From: Aplectana chamaeleonis | Taxonomy: Eukaryota > Nematoda > Chromadorea > Rhabditida > Cosmocercidae | Assembly: GCA_029168955.1 (NCBI GenBank) | Contig: JAPDOI010001768.1 | Span: 1 to 64,000 of the forward strand | DNA: 64,000 nt | Direction: 5' to 3' | Part shown: positions 22,701 to 33,424 of the stretch, piece after piece | Position numbering within the stretch: position 1 is the first letter of the stretch | Layout: every line of letters begins with the position of its first letter | Notes under the pieces: model-generated | The model's input: the letters and a program-made list of their open reading frames with translations, nothing else | The model's database searches: none | Told to the model about the DNA's origin: nothing | Position numbers and translations under genes: made by a program

Positions 22701-25700
22701 CAATGAATGCATTTTTTTAATAGAAGACCATCGCTGATGTTCGCAGATCAAGTGAGTGACAGTGATCCAGCCACGTCCTCAGACAGTTGCGGGGTTGTAC
22801 GTCGGCACAATAGCAACCAAAGTCGTGTACAAAGAGATTCGCAGTTCACTTCCTGTAGCTACTGCTAACAGCCTGTGCTGCATCGTATGCGCCAATGGGA
22901 AATGTGGTGATCGATCGGCGCACGCGACAGGCGCGGGGACTGCTGAGTGGTCCGCAGCTGTGTCTTTAGCCGCTACACCCACCATAGCGGCATTCTCGCA
23001 GGTATTCGTCATCCATCTCAACCCAGAACTTCCGAATTGCAGCTTTTAGAGGGTCCAACTTTGGGGCACTAGATTCACAGACTTTCGACTCAATCACAGA
23101 TCACATTCCCTTTCCTTCGACGCTTTTCTGCTTCCGAGTGCTATCACATTGTTCCCTATTGAATACTCAAGGAAGTTCACCGTAAACAATGGCTCTAGTG
23201 TCGTTGCTTTGTATGAGATAATGTGCCTGTCATAGTCCCATGATGACGGTTTGAAGGAGATGTGCAAGCGTTATTCACCAATTTCATTTCAGTACACGAG
23301 TTGAAATTCAATTAGCTGCTGAATAGTAAAATTAATTAACAAATTAGAAAAGCAACAAGATATGTAAATTTTAGGACTCGATCTTCTACCACGTTGCAAT
23401 CTCACGGTACACATGGGGCACCGGGTGTGCTTGAAACGCCCGACTATCAGGGTAAGTGTTCAAAAGAGCTGGAGTTAAGAATTGCATTCATCATAGTTTT
23501 CCTATAGCCCAAGTGTGTTACATTCATACGGTCCACCACATGGTTGGCTGATTGACCTCTGAGTTCCACTCAGGCTATCACCATCCACAACGCATGATCT
23601 GGGGCGCAGGCGAACGCGACAGGCTCCTTCTCCCAGGCCGGGCTTGAGCTGAATGGTACGTGTTGAGAGGATTCGGCTCTGATCTTCTCTCCCTCGAATC
23701 TTCTTTTCTCGCTTCTCTGCATTGCTACGCGAGTTTAGACGTTAGTTGATAGACTCTGGTTTATTTCACGTAAGCTCCTGTTTTTGATGATCACAACGGG
23801 GAGCGATGGCTTTCCCCTCGGAACCTCTTTATCAATAGATATAATACACCGAGGATCACCGCTTCGCTGCTGCTGATCATCGATATTGACAGCTCACTAG
23901 AGATTTGACGCAGTCTAGTTACCCGCTGCTTGTGCAGCTCCACGTTGGCGAATTAGCTCCAATGTTGATAAACGTCTTTCGGTGGTCACCAAGCTCTCTA
24001 CTTCCTTAGGACTATCATGAAGGGGCTGAGCAAAACGATTATACCCTTAATCGGTGTTGTTCGCAAAAGCTAGCCAGAGCTGTGAGGCGAAATTGTGGTG
24101 AGCGCGAAGCGCTCACCAGATTTGGCTTTGACTCGCCATCGCGCAACCCTGTCGTCTCAGTATCAAGGTCCAGAGTGAACGTAGAGACGCCGTTCTTATT
24201 GCACTTAATAGAGCTCAAAAAGTTAAATAAGTGTTCGAAAAATGGTTTGGAACGGATACCTGGTATTCGAGAAAAAATGTCAAAACCACGTGATTTTGGT
24301 CGAAAAAGTGTTAATCTTCTTTTTTTTTCAGTCGAAGTACACGATCTTGTTGGAACACTCATCGTTGAGCTAGAGAGCTCATTTTTGGCCAGAGAGCTGG
24401 TTATGTTCGCACCTAGCTCTTGTCAAATTTTGAATTTGGTAGCTCAATTTTCGCGGAACCTCAAAATTGAGGTTCAAGAAAGACAAAAACACGTAAACAT
24501 GTCTTTATGAACCATCCAAAGTTTACTCATTCGTAAAATTGAACTAATGAAATAAACACTCTTCCTGATAGACTTTTGCTCAAGATTGAACGCTCCCTGA
24601 GACGGGGAAACGCTTCAAACCATACGCAGGGGTCTCGGAAGTACTTTTTAGAACGCCGCACGGTTTGACTTAGAAGGGCGCCACAGAACGCAGATAGTTT
24701 ACGGTACCCCAGCAGGAGTGCGCAAGACGCCGCAGAACATGTGTGGGACAACATTGGGTGTGCGCAGAACGCCGTAGAAAGTGTGTGGGACTCAAATGAG
24801 AGTGCGCCGGACGCCGTAGAAAGTGTGCGGGACCCAAATGGGTGTGCGTAGAAAGTGTATGGGACCCAACAGAGAGTACGCAGGACGCCGTAGAAAGTGT
24901 GTGGGACCCGAATAACAGTGCGTTGGACGCCATAGAAAGTGTGTGGGACCCAAATGAGAGTGCGCCGGACGCCGTAAAAAGTGTGCAGGACCCAAGTGAA
25001 AGTGTGCCGGACGTCGTAGAAAGTGTGCGGGACCCAAGTGGGAGTGCGCCGGACGCCGTAGAAAGTGTGCGGGACCCAAATGAGAGTGCGTCGGACGCCG
25101 TAAAAGTTTGCGGGACCCAAGTGGGAATTCGCCCATGCCGAAAATTCTTTCTGCATTGCTACCGTAACCATTGTTGAACAAAACATGATAACGAACGATA
25201 ACACACGCTCACAACATTCGGGGTATAAAAAGGCAAAGCAGCGGTATGCATTCATTCACACACCGCTCTCTTCGAGAAGCCGCTGGAAAGTGGCTGAGGA
25301 GGTCGAAATTGTGCAAACATGATTGTTGGCTATTACGGTGTGCTTATGTCCAAGCTGACACTTGGAAAATTGTTAAAGGAGGGTTGCGGTAGCCCTGTGG
25401 AAGAAGTGATCGGCTTGAGCGTGCTTGTGACCCAAATGGGTGTGCACAGAACGCCGTAGAAAGTGTGTGGGACCCAAATGAGAGTGCGCCGGACGCCGTA
25501 TAAAGTGTGCAGGACAGCAGGGCGAGTGTGGAGGATGTCATAGAAAGTGTGCAGGACATCAGTTGGAGTGCGCAGGACGTCATACATAGAAGGGGAGTGG
25601 GGGGAGGGGCAGGGCATCAGTGGGTTTACTTTCAATCAACACCACGAGGCATTAATTACGTTAGAAAGGAAACCTCCAGGAAAAATAAATGAAATTCCCC

Positions 25701-28700
25701 AAAGTTCAGGTTCCTAGCAAAAGTAAAGATTTGGCATGGTCATTTTTTCGAAAAATTAGAAATATGCTCAGTTAAAAGGGGAAGGTAAAGAAAATGGGAA
25801 AAGTTTTGAAATATTGCTGAGAACGATTTGGCGTAGAATAATTTGATTTTTGGGAAATGTAGTGAAATAGTTGAAAGTATGATTTGGCAGTCAAGTTTGA
25901 ACCAACTATTGATAAGAGTTGTGCAAAACGAGAGATCGCATCGTATGAGCTTATCCGTGGAACACATCAAAGCAAAATCACGCGTGATAAGACAAGCAGT
26001 AAAAGTTCCTTCGGGAGCTGTAACGCGGCGGTCAGCACATGTCAAGTAAGCTCAACTGTTTGAGCTATGGCGCGCGTGATTTTGCTTTATATGTTCTACG
26101 GGTAAGCTCATACGATGCGATCTCTCGTTTTGCACAACTCTTGTTGATAGTTGGTTCAAACTTGACTGCCAAATCATACTTTCAACTATTTCACTACACT
26201 TCCCAAAAATCAAATTATTCTACGCCAAATCGTTCTCAGCAATATTTCAAAACTTTTCCCATTTTCTTTACCTTCCCCTTTTAACTGAGCGTATTTCTAA
26301 TTTTTCGAAAAAATGGCCATGCCAAATCTTTACTTTTGCTAGGAACCTAAACTTTCGGGAATCTAAGGTTGACGTTGATGTGGTCAATATCATTGTGTTA
26401 CCGTCCACATAGAGGCTTCCACACCCAGCGTTGTAAGAGGGGCTTTTGGAACTGTGAATTACCATGGGTTCCTTGGTCGGCATGACAAACTCAGATATTC
26501 TTTCACCCTGATCGTTCTACGCCAGTCCTGGTATTCCGATATGATGCTATTCGGGCATCCTTTTTCGGCCAATCTTGGCATTGAAAGCGCCGACAATGGC
26601 TTTAAAGAAATAATGGTATTCTCTGAAGAACTTCTCCATTTCTAAATAGAATGCTTCGATTTCATCTTCATCATGGCTCCACGTTGGTGCGTAAAACTGT
26701 AAATGCAGGAGTTGATCTACATCGTCTCAACAGCAAACGTCCGATTCGGGTCGTCAAAGGTTCGAGCGAGTCGATGTTGATGGCTAAATGTGTGTTGACG
26801 AGGGCACCTCTACTAACTCCATTACCCTCGCATGTTCCAAGGAACAGCTTTCTCCTGTATCGAAAACAGCAAGAAGGGGTCGATGTTTTCTTGCCTTGCC
26901 TTCGATGTCTTCGTATTTGATCTTCCCGGCTTGCATCGAGAAATCTTAAACCGAAGCTGCCGAAGAAAGCGTACGAGCATTTTAAGAACAGATTGTCCTT
27001 CCTGTTTTTGGCAGCCTAGTTTGGCCTTGGGACCTTTGCAGCCTCTCCGAACTTGTTCAATCCAACGCTGCCGTATTGGGGAATCTTTCGGGGTCGAGGG
27101 AAGGAGGCTTAATGCTGCTACTGTTTGTGGGCAATAAAGATACTCGTAGATCCTCTGCAGGACTCCAAGCGAGAGCTGGGTATACTCTGGGCAGCTTGCA
27201 GGTCTAGTCGGAAGTGGATATGCAAAAAACATAATAAAATTTACATTCAAATAGCACATACTACATACAACTAGGAGAGGATCGTATCTGACATATGTTG
27301 CGGTCGCTTGTCACGTAAAGTTCTTCTTCAGCATTGTCCCGCTTCAATTCGGGTCCACTCCTATTGTCCACATGTTAGTCATTTCATTTCCGATATATAT
27401 TAAAGACTCATTACTTCAGTGGCATTTGGATGTGAAAACTATGACTTGCCTCCCGTTTAAGTATACTGGATGTGGTGGAAATAAGAATAACTTTAAAGAC
27501 GTTGAGGAGTGTCAGCACCGATGCTTTCCAGGTTCGTTGTGGACTTTTTAAATTTTGAATACACAAGGGCTCTCTCCATGCGTTAAATTGATTGCATAAC
27601 GCCCGGCTCCAAGCGAGTTTGAACCAGTATATTCTCTTTCCGGTTGAGCGCCTTATCGCACTGCACCACCAAAGCCCCAGGGCCGCTTAACTGCTCGGGA
27701 AATCTTCACCGAAGCCACTCAACTGCTCGGTAAATCTTCACCGAAGCAATCATCTCTCCGTAAAGCATTAAATGGAAATGTGCAAAGGCCAAGTCTTGTC
27801 GTTATCACTTGTCTTTGGCGAAATTTAGGTCTTCATCCAAGTAAACACAGCTAAGGAGCGAAGCCCCCGTCATCATTATTAAACGGTCGTCAACTTCCGT
27901 CACTGGAGGGGGGATGGAAATAGCAAGCGCCATTGCACTTTGCCCATAGGGTTACTCGACGCAGATAGGAAATCACGACAAACGTTACCCTATGCTTTGC
28001 TTGACAGAGTTTCCATTTACACTTTTGTTAGCGAGATAACCTTCTAATCCGCCATGGTAATATTCACGATAAACTTCATTCTGTCGTTACGATGAAGAGC
28101 AATTGCTATAGCTCTGGAAGAAGAATAGCGCCAAAAGAACGCTACAAGCGATCCCTCTATGACAAAAAAACCTTATAAGAACCTAACTGTTTCCCATTGA
28201 AAGTTCAAGAACGAGTTTGTAGTGAGCAGTGTTCTTGACTGTGGTAGTGCAATCGCGCGCTTCGAAGCGCGTAGTGACAAATCACCCCTTCGCATGAACA
28301 CTATCATGATTTACTATCGTCCAGTCCGGTCTATCTGAGCTATCCCATCTTAGAATGAGCGACCTTATCCATGACCTTTTAGTACATCAATAAGCATTAC
28401 ACACCACACACCATCATTAAGAGCGGATCATTTACCGACGCAAGCTCATGACCGAATTACGAAATTGTCGGATGATTGTACTGAACCATTTAGCAGTGAT
28501 TTCAGTGGGTCACGTCCAATGTCCGGGCAACTCTTCACCTGTGAATAAAGCTGATGGTTCGCCATACTGTGATTTGACAACGGGATGTCCTGAAGGGTCC
28601 AGCTGTCGAATCGGTCCGAACTCGCATGGGTTGTGCTGCAGTTTGAAAGACATTGGTAAGGCCTTTCTATCTAGTGAGTTTTGGGTTATTTGCTTGCAGC

Positions 28701-28713
28701 ATCTCAAGCGTAA
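10738..28713 (+). CDS. Secreted Kunitz plus lustrin-type cysteine-rich protein, six exons
   Basis: Proposed exons: 10738-10777, 12436-12477, 23376-23452, 27420-27531, 28506-28655 and 28700-28713, about 144 residues. All five junctions agree in phase and have GT/AG sites, mostly GTAAG donors. Exon 1 encodes [13 protein letters not shown], a signal peptide core. Exons 3 and 4 together make one Kunitz (BPTI-like) domain: Cys pair in exon 3, then [17 protein letters not shown] and a closing CxxxC in exon 4. The first Cys spacing is two residues longer than in BPTI and the usual GPC is replaced. Exon 5 has the lustrin-type pattern of eight cysteines (starting HVQCPG, ending GLCCS). Exon 6 adds four codons and TAA. 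Kunitz domains inhibit serine proteases; in nematodes such proteins act in cuticle and moulting or as secreted inhibitors. Target unknown. Long introns are filled with mobile DNA. Exon 2 is the least certain. Confidence 0.72.
10919..11203. mobile_element. Short inverted-repeat element rich in GCGACAG motifs
   Basis: GGTATGGTATACTTTGCGAC at the left pairs with GCGACAAAGTATACCATAGG at the right. The interior is packed with variants of CTGTCGCTGT in both orientations (for example near 10960, 11000 and 11015). It lies in intron 1 of the Kunitz-lustrin gene. No ORF of note; the overlapping open frames reflect composition. Confidence 0.65.
13535..14021. mobile_element. TTAA-flanked inverted-repeat element (family A)
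   Basis: Ends are AGGCAGTGTTCGCGATAAA and TATCGCGAACAGTGCCT, flanked by TTAA on both sides (13531-13534, 14022-14025). The interior is close to the copy at 55821-56301. A 4-bp TTAA duplication is typical of piggyBac-type integration, but the AGGCAGTG terminus is not one I can assign to a named family. It is nested in hAT-like copy 3. Confidence 0.8.
15143..15605. mobile_element. TTAA-flanked inverted-repeat element (family A)
   Basis: Left end AGGAGTGTTTACGAAGAAAA, right end TTTATCGTGAACGCGGCCT, both next to TTAA. The right half matches other members (GCTCGCACACATCGGCTGC, then TTTTTGAGGGGCCATAACTCC). More diverged than the 13535 copy. Nested in hAT-like copy 3. Confidence 0.7.
16398..16442. 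repeat. Facing poly-C and poly-G tracts
   Basis: A run of about 13 C, a 28-base spacer, then about 13 G on the same strand. The two runs are complementary and could form a hairpin or G-quadruplex/i-motif structures. Such tracts are also prone to sequencing and assembly error. Confidence 0.8.
16735..16855. repeat. Near-perfect palindrome
   Basis: The centre is GTGATACAATCGATTGTATCAC with both sides extending as TTTTTAGGTG / CACCTAAAAA. Imperfect arms continue about 60 bp each way (AATTGGTTTCAA / ATGAAATCAATT). A degraded relative is seen near 46925-46965 (GATACAATCCGTTTTATCAC). Confidence 0.85.
19172..19678. mobile_element. TTAA-flanked inverted-repeat element (family A, GGCACTGGTCGCG subtype)
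   Basis: Ends AGGCACTGGTCGCGATGAAA and TTATTGCGACCACTGCCT with TTAA on each side (19168-19171, 19679-19682). Closely related to the copy at 59419-59964, sharing CTCGTCCACCATC and the GACATTCAGAGGAAGAAATAAA segment. No coding capacity. Confidence 0.8.
19735..20356. mobile_element. TTAA-flanked foldback element with ~240-bp arms
   Basis: Ends AGGCAGCATACACGCTTGC and GCAAGCGTGTATGCTGCCT, with TTAA on both sides (19731-19734, 20357-20360). The arms (about 19735-19975 and 20110-20356) are almost exact reverse complements, leaving a ~135-bp loop. Length and arm similarity suggest a recent foldback form of the AGGCAG family. Confidence 0.85.
20361..23375. other. Intron 2 sequence, no further gene supported
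   Basis: Part of intron 2 of the Kunitz-lustrin gene. It holds an old fragment of the family-A interior near 21010-21140 (GTTATGGCTCCTC, ATTGGACGAGTTGTC) and a family-A-like end near 21433. An open frame at 22756-23049 is Cys-poor and lacks domain signals. No additional exon with compatible phase was found. Confidence 0.35.
23453..24660. other. Intron 3 sequence, no further gene supported
   Basis: First part of intron 3 of the Kunitz-lustrin gene. A short perfect palindrome GGTGAGCGCGAAGCGCTCACC lies near 24098-24120. Long plus- and minus-strand frames overlap here (24039-24510), but neither shows a domain and each could be a by-product of the other. Confidence 0.35.
24690..25135. repeat. 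42-bp minisatellite, about 10-11 units
   Basis: The unit contains GACGCCGTAGAAAGTGTG and GGGACCCAAATGAGAGTGCG. Most units are 42 bp, one is shortened, and point differences are scattered. As 42 is a multiple of three, several frames on both strands stay open and encode 14-residue repeats ([12 protein letters not shown] on minus, [13 protein letters not shown] on plus). These look like consequences of the period, not genes. It lies in intron 3 of the Kunitz-lustrin gene. Confidence 0.9.
25425..25592. repeat. Second block of the same 42-bp minisatellite, about 4 units
   Basis: Same unit as the larger block 300 bp upstream and in the same orientation, with more divergence toward its right end (GGATGTCATAGAAAGTGTG). 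The intervening sequence is unrelated, so the array was split or the blocks amplified separately. Confidence 0.88.
25697..26359. repeat. Near-perfect ~0.66-kb palindrome
   Basis: Arms of about 285 bp (25697-25985 and 26072-26359) match almost base for base as reverse complements, with a ~87-bp loop. The outer edges are AAAGTTCAGGTTCCTAGCA and its complement. It contains no coding domain. High arm identity implies a recent origin or maintenance by gene conversion. It may be a foldback element. Confidence 0.9.
26370..27000 (-). pseudogene. Non-LTR retrotransposon endonuclease fragment
   Basis: On the minus strand, three frames together give pieces of an apurinic-type endonuclease as found in nematode RTE-like elements. 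These are [11 protein letters not shown] near 26880, [11 protein letters not shown] near 26760, and a VGAFNAKIG segment near 26580 that corresponds to the catalytic VGDFNA motif with the acidic residue changed. Several stops and frame breaks separate them. It is a dead 5'-domain fragment lying in intron 3 of the Kunitz-lustrin gene. The reverse transcriptase part is absent. Confidence 0.6.
27583..27752. repeat. Half of a hairpin family, then a 32-bp tandem duplication
   Basis: 27583-27650 (GGCTCCAAGCGAGTTTGAACC) matches one arm of the hairpin at 42797-42905. Directly after, AACTGCTCGGTAAATCTTCACCGAAGC occurs twice in tandem (27688-27752). It lies in intron 4 of the Kunitz-lustrin gene. Confidence 0.55.
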
Positions 28714-28992
28714 TCTTCACTAGTGACCAAAGATGATATTAAGGACCTGAATGGTGTGCAAAGAATGCTCTCACAGGAGCGCCGCCACTCAAGTTCCAAT
28801 CGGCAAAATTTTGACTCCACAGAGTACATCAGTAGACAACCGCTGGTTACAAGTTGGCCGGAGCGCAAAGGGGGGCTGGACCTCTGAAAAAATGAAGGAG
28901 CGGCTGACGGGTTGCCCTGTATTCACTTCGTCGCTTGAGCGCGTTGATCCTGGTTCTTCGAAGAGTACAAAGTGTGAAGTATACGGCTTTAA

Positions 28993-29514
28993 AGGCAGTG
29001 TTCACGATTTAAAAAAAACCGTGTTATAGTTCTCGATGTTTTGGGTAGGTAAGTCCACTAAGAAGAGGTTATTAGGAAAAAGTCCCCACAGAATACTCAA
29101 TTACCGGAGATAACCTTTTACAGAAATCTCTGAAAAAATTAGTTATGCCTGTTTGTGTGTTTCGGGTGACTGCGGAAAACGCATCGAACCGGACGTCAGG
29201 GAAATGGTTTCGCGCTTCAAAATTCTTAGGTAAGCGGCTTTTCTTGCTGTTTCCCGTACCGAAAATTCCGGGTTGTTAGAACCTTTCACGATGAGGAATG
29301 TTAAAAAGTTCGGTGCGTGTTCCTACGGTAAAACGAAAGCAGGACAACTGTTATAGGACGTGGGCAGAGTGACCCGATGGGCCGGCCAGACCGCGAGAAT
29401 TTGATCCACTTCTTGCCGTTTTTCGCCGTACTTTGTTCATAGGCTTGCTTAGATAGACCCAAAGCTAAAGTTTCTGCAGAGAAATTTAGAGTTTTGCTCT
29501 CGTGAACACTGCCT
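28993..29514. mobile_element. TTAA-family inverted-repeat element
   Basis: Left end AGGCAGTGTTCACGATTTAA after TTAA; right end TCTCGTGAACACTGCCT followed by TTGA, a one-base change from TTAA. The interior differs from other copies. A minus-strand ORF (29301-29855) crosses its right end and is not considered a gene. Confidence 0.7.
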
Positions 29515-30667
29515 TTGAGCCGCGTGCGGCGCACAAGGGCTGCAAAACTCGTCTTCAAAACCTCAGGCATAAAGAAGGCACAAAAAACGTTCGTCATCCG
29601 TCTGAAAAAGTCACTCTGCACACACAAACACTTTGATTGATGGAAATTGTACAGGAGCCTGGGTGAAACTTTGGGGCGTAGTCCAACCTCACAATCATTT
29701 CCCAGTTTAACACCCTGCCTTTGAGAGAAGTTCACGCTGGTCAAAATGATTTCTCCAGAATCGCTCAGGACTATGCTAGCGGTGTTATGGCTCCTGAAAT
29801 TGTTTATTTGGAGAAGAAAATTTCGTGGAGGTGTCTCGGGTTGTTTTCCAAACATTCACAGACAGCGCAGTGGAGCAGATCACACTATAAAGCGAGAAAG
29901 ATAACAAATGGAAGAGCATAGATTTCGATGAAAATTCATCGCGCGTCTCGTCCCGATTGAGACGGGAAACCCTAAATGAGCGGCGGAATTGGGCGCTGAT
30001 TCGGGAGCGGAGGGAATAGGTGCTCGATGTTTTTTCCGCTCATTCTGAAGAGTTGATATTCCGCGTTTGGCAGATTTGCTACACAAAACGTCCGAAACAT
30101 AATAGCACGCTTGAGGTTAGTCGGCCTCATTCTCATCACAGACATTGATAATTCCAGAATGTTTCTAGCACTCCTGAATGCGAATCGCCAGCCTGATTGT
30201 GGTGACAAGAGGGTAGTCAAGAACAGATCAAACTTCTACAAAGTGAGTTAAGTTTATACGTACAAAATGAACTTCGGGGGTGGCGGTTGGCCAGTTAACT
30301 ACAAAACGACCTTCTCGAAGTGGGAAAGGTTGTGTTGCAGACGGTATTACTTAGTAAGGTCAACCTACCCTGAATTCAGTGTGCGCGCGAACAACAGTCT
30401 GTACAGCGTTTGCTCCACATCCCTTATGGATATCGAGGCCCGTCGATGGGAGTTACCGATGCCCGCAGCAAAGGCACAGAATCCCGGTTCAGTGGCAGTG
30501 AGCACTCCTGCTTTGAAGATTGGAGCTTCTTGGAAAGAAGACGGCTCCGGCGAGAACTCCCATCCCATAACATCCGAAAAAGAGCGCCAACTAGATGAAG
30601 TGTGCTCATCCGGCACTTCAAGGCCTGTCATGAGGGTGGATTTGGGCTGCACCCTGGAGGATTCTTC

Positions 30668-31545
30668 GAGGCAAGGTTCGCGATAAAAATAATGTCTGAG
30701 ATTTCTTCATGACAATGTAGGTCTGGTAATTGCGAAAGCAAAAATAAGTGAAAAAAAAGGAAAATTTGCAGCAAAAACGAACAAAAACAAGCCAGGGCGG
30801 CTAATTCCTGGTGTCGACCAGCCCCCCAATTATCGAGATTTTCATGAGTGCTTGCTTCTCCATCTTTTATATTGCTCTTAAAGGCAGCGTTCACGATAAA
30901 AACCATGTTTGATTTTTTGGTGAAGATCGGCAGCTGCGGAGCCTAGCGAAACCCTAACGTTGAAAGAACTAAGAAAAATGAGCTCGCAACGGTCCCCTAC
31001 GACCTCAAAGTAGGACACCCGTCAGCTCGTCACCCCAGATGCACTTTCCACGCCCACCAACGTGAACAAATGAATGCTCTGTATTGTGAGATGAGCGACG
31101 GTTTACGATCAATAGCCCCGTCTTCTCTTTAATATCAACTTCTCTCTTTACTCAGGTCAGCTCGCATACATCGGCTGCAATAGACGGAAGTTACAAGCCA
31201 CGGACAACTCGTCCACCATGTTTCCTTAGCTCAATTTTTGAGGGACCATAACTCCGTTTTCTTTTTTTTTTATAAAAACGATTCTTATCGTGAACACTGC
31301 CTTTAAAGTAGCCAGTAGTCTCAAAAAGTGCTCAACAATTACTTCAGAAGGAAAACAGAAGAAGGTAGAAAAAGCTTTCATAGAAATGTCGATAATTGCG
31401 GGCGGGAGGACACCAAGCAATAACTTGTTCCTGAACGTTTTTACTCCAATTTTTTACTTTTTTTTCATTTTTGTGGTGACCAGATCTACCTTCCAACGAG
31501 GATAGCACAGCAACCGATTTTATCGAGACCCCTGTCTTTGAAGGC
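30668..31545. mobile_element. Inverted-repeat element with a family-A element nested in it
   Basis: The outer element runs from GGCAAGGTTCGCGATAAAAA to TTTTATCGAGACCCCTGTC and shares its interior (GTAGGTCTGGT ... ACCAGATCTAC) with the segment nested inside both TTTTCTG-type hAT-like copies. A second element, 30882-31302, ends AGGCAGCGTTCACGATAAAAA / CTTATCGTGAACACTGCCT and is flanked by TTAA (30878-30881, 31303-31306). It interrupts the outer one. Confidence 0.65.
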
Positions 31546-32580
31546 AGCACACAATCTCGAAAATGACACCAAATTCATGACATAAATGGAATGTTAGCAC
31601 CTGGTAATATAGGAAACTAACGGAAAACCTAAGGGAATTACAAAAGAAGAAATTATTGGTTGTTTCTGAATTGGAGTTGAAGTGGACGACTCACATTCCG
31701 CCATACGTACTCGTTTAAATTAGCGAAGCTAGTGACGAAGTGGTTGAGATCGCGAAACCTACTTGCATGACCTGCACCTGAACATAATTCGTCGAGGGCC
31801 ACCAAAGTGACCGTGTTTCAGCAATCAGTGTGAGAGTTTTCACATTAAGGGGTGGAGTGTGGAGAGGAAACGGTCGGAGACTGCATATGTTAAGGGGATC
31901 AATATGGCTCAGATACAGTGGTTTTGACTTTTTTTGACGCGCTCGCAACGCCGTAGTGTTCTACTAGAAGCTGTTCGACTTCTCGAACGTCGTTATCTCA
32001 CCACTTCTCATGTGTGCTGTGTTTAACAGCATAATTTCTACTGCTTAGGGATTAGCAGGGGGGTAAAGAGGATGTGGAGCGGCTATGTCCCACTCCATGA
32101 AGAACCTATAGCTGATCCGCCCCTCCGCCTATCTATAGCAAGACTAACGAAGTCCGTTGCTGATACAACTAGGCGAGAAGCAGGTACACGAAAGGTTACA
32201 GAAGCGGTGGCCACGTATCTTTTGAGAATCGGACTCCCGCGGCTCATCAACTCTGGCGGCTTTCAGGCACCGCTCCGTATTTTTTACACAATGGAGAAAA
32301 GTCAAGCTCAGATTCATTGCCTTATAGTACACGAAACGAAGAATACTGTTACATGCACTCAAATGGTTAAAGGACCAGATTCTCATCTTGAATTAATCCC
32401 TATGTGGTTGCACCACACATTCGACTTCCATTCAGAGTCGTAAATGGCATCGGTATTGAGCCTATACGGTGGGTGATATTCGGGCACCAGCCGATATTCA
32501 AAACAGTGTTCCTATCTCTCCAGATGAGTCTGGTTGCTGTTTTCCGGCTACTTGTGGGATAGCAGACTTGCTGGGCCTTA
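31546..32580. other. No gene supported
   Basis: The longest open frame (32072-32443, plus) has no domain, signal peptide or splice context that I can recognise. The region is flanked by TTAA-family elements on both sides. Confidence 0.3.
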
Positions 32581-32581
32581 A

Positions 32582-32990
32582 AGGCATCGTTCGCGCTGAA
32601 AACCAATTACCATTTTCCAGGCTCAAATTCTTGAACGAGACCATTCGACCACACTTGTAAACTTCGGCGAGTCAAAGACGCAGGGTCATGAGGTTGGAAG
32701 GGGTTCAAAGAGGAGAATACGCTACCAGTTCTCACCAGGCATCTGGCACTTTTCACAGAATGTTGATGCGACCGTCAAACAGCACGAAAAACAGTTACGG
32801 CACAAACTACGGATGCAGAAAAACTTTAAAAACCTTTTTGGCGCGAAATTCGAATTCCTATTTACAATCTGTTCCGATTTTTTTTACAAATGAAGATTTT
32901 TGATGGCCCCTTCGACATTTTCGTGCACTAGAGAGGCCAAGCTACAAAAACATGAAACAATAATATACGGTTTTCTGCGCGTACGATGCC
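32582..32990. mobile_element. TTAA-family inverted-repeat element, diverged
   Basis: Left end AGGCATCGTTCGCGCTGAAAA after TTAA; right end GCGCGTACGATGCCT before TTAT. Same general terminus as the other family-A copies but with an unrelated-looking interior. Confidence 0.5.
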
Positions 32991-33424
32991 TTTATGAAAG
33001 GTTAGATCAATCGAGCGAGCCAGGCGGCAGCGGCGCCTCATGCCTTTGGTTAACTCACGCCATCACACAAGGAGGCACTTTGTTTTCTGTTCAGATCGAG
33101 TAAAAGGCATTCATCGTCACAACAATAAGATTGCTCATACACTCAAAGGGGAGGTGCACGCACCACTCCCACTTTCCTCGAACGCGCCTGTGGCGGTAAA
33201 AATGCGCTAACGACCTGATTATCTCTTGCAGACCAGCACCATCGTACCTTGTTTCAACTGACGCGTTCGATCACTTGTTTGCAACGTACCGCACCGGATA
33301 CCTTCCCAGCCAGGGTCCACAACAATGTTGTCACCTCCGCCAAGACTGCGGAGCACGAGCCTCACAGCGTACTGTGGGAGGGAGCTTTTTTCCCAGCGGT
33401 AAAAATTTAACTCCAGAATCTGGG

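Noticed and set aside
24527..25255. 242-codon minus-strand ORF
   Set aside because: It is the read-through of a 42-bp minisatellite. Other frames on both strands are open for the same reason.
27331..27373. Possible extra exon (after TTCTTCTTCAG) supplying the first Kunitz cysteines
   Set aside because: Joining exon 3 (23376-23452) straight to 27420 gives a better Cys spacing and matching phase. This segment would leave only 11 residues between the second and third Cys.
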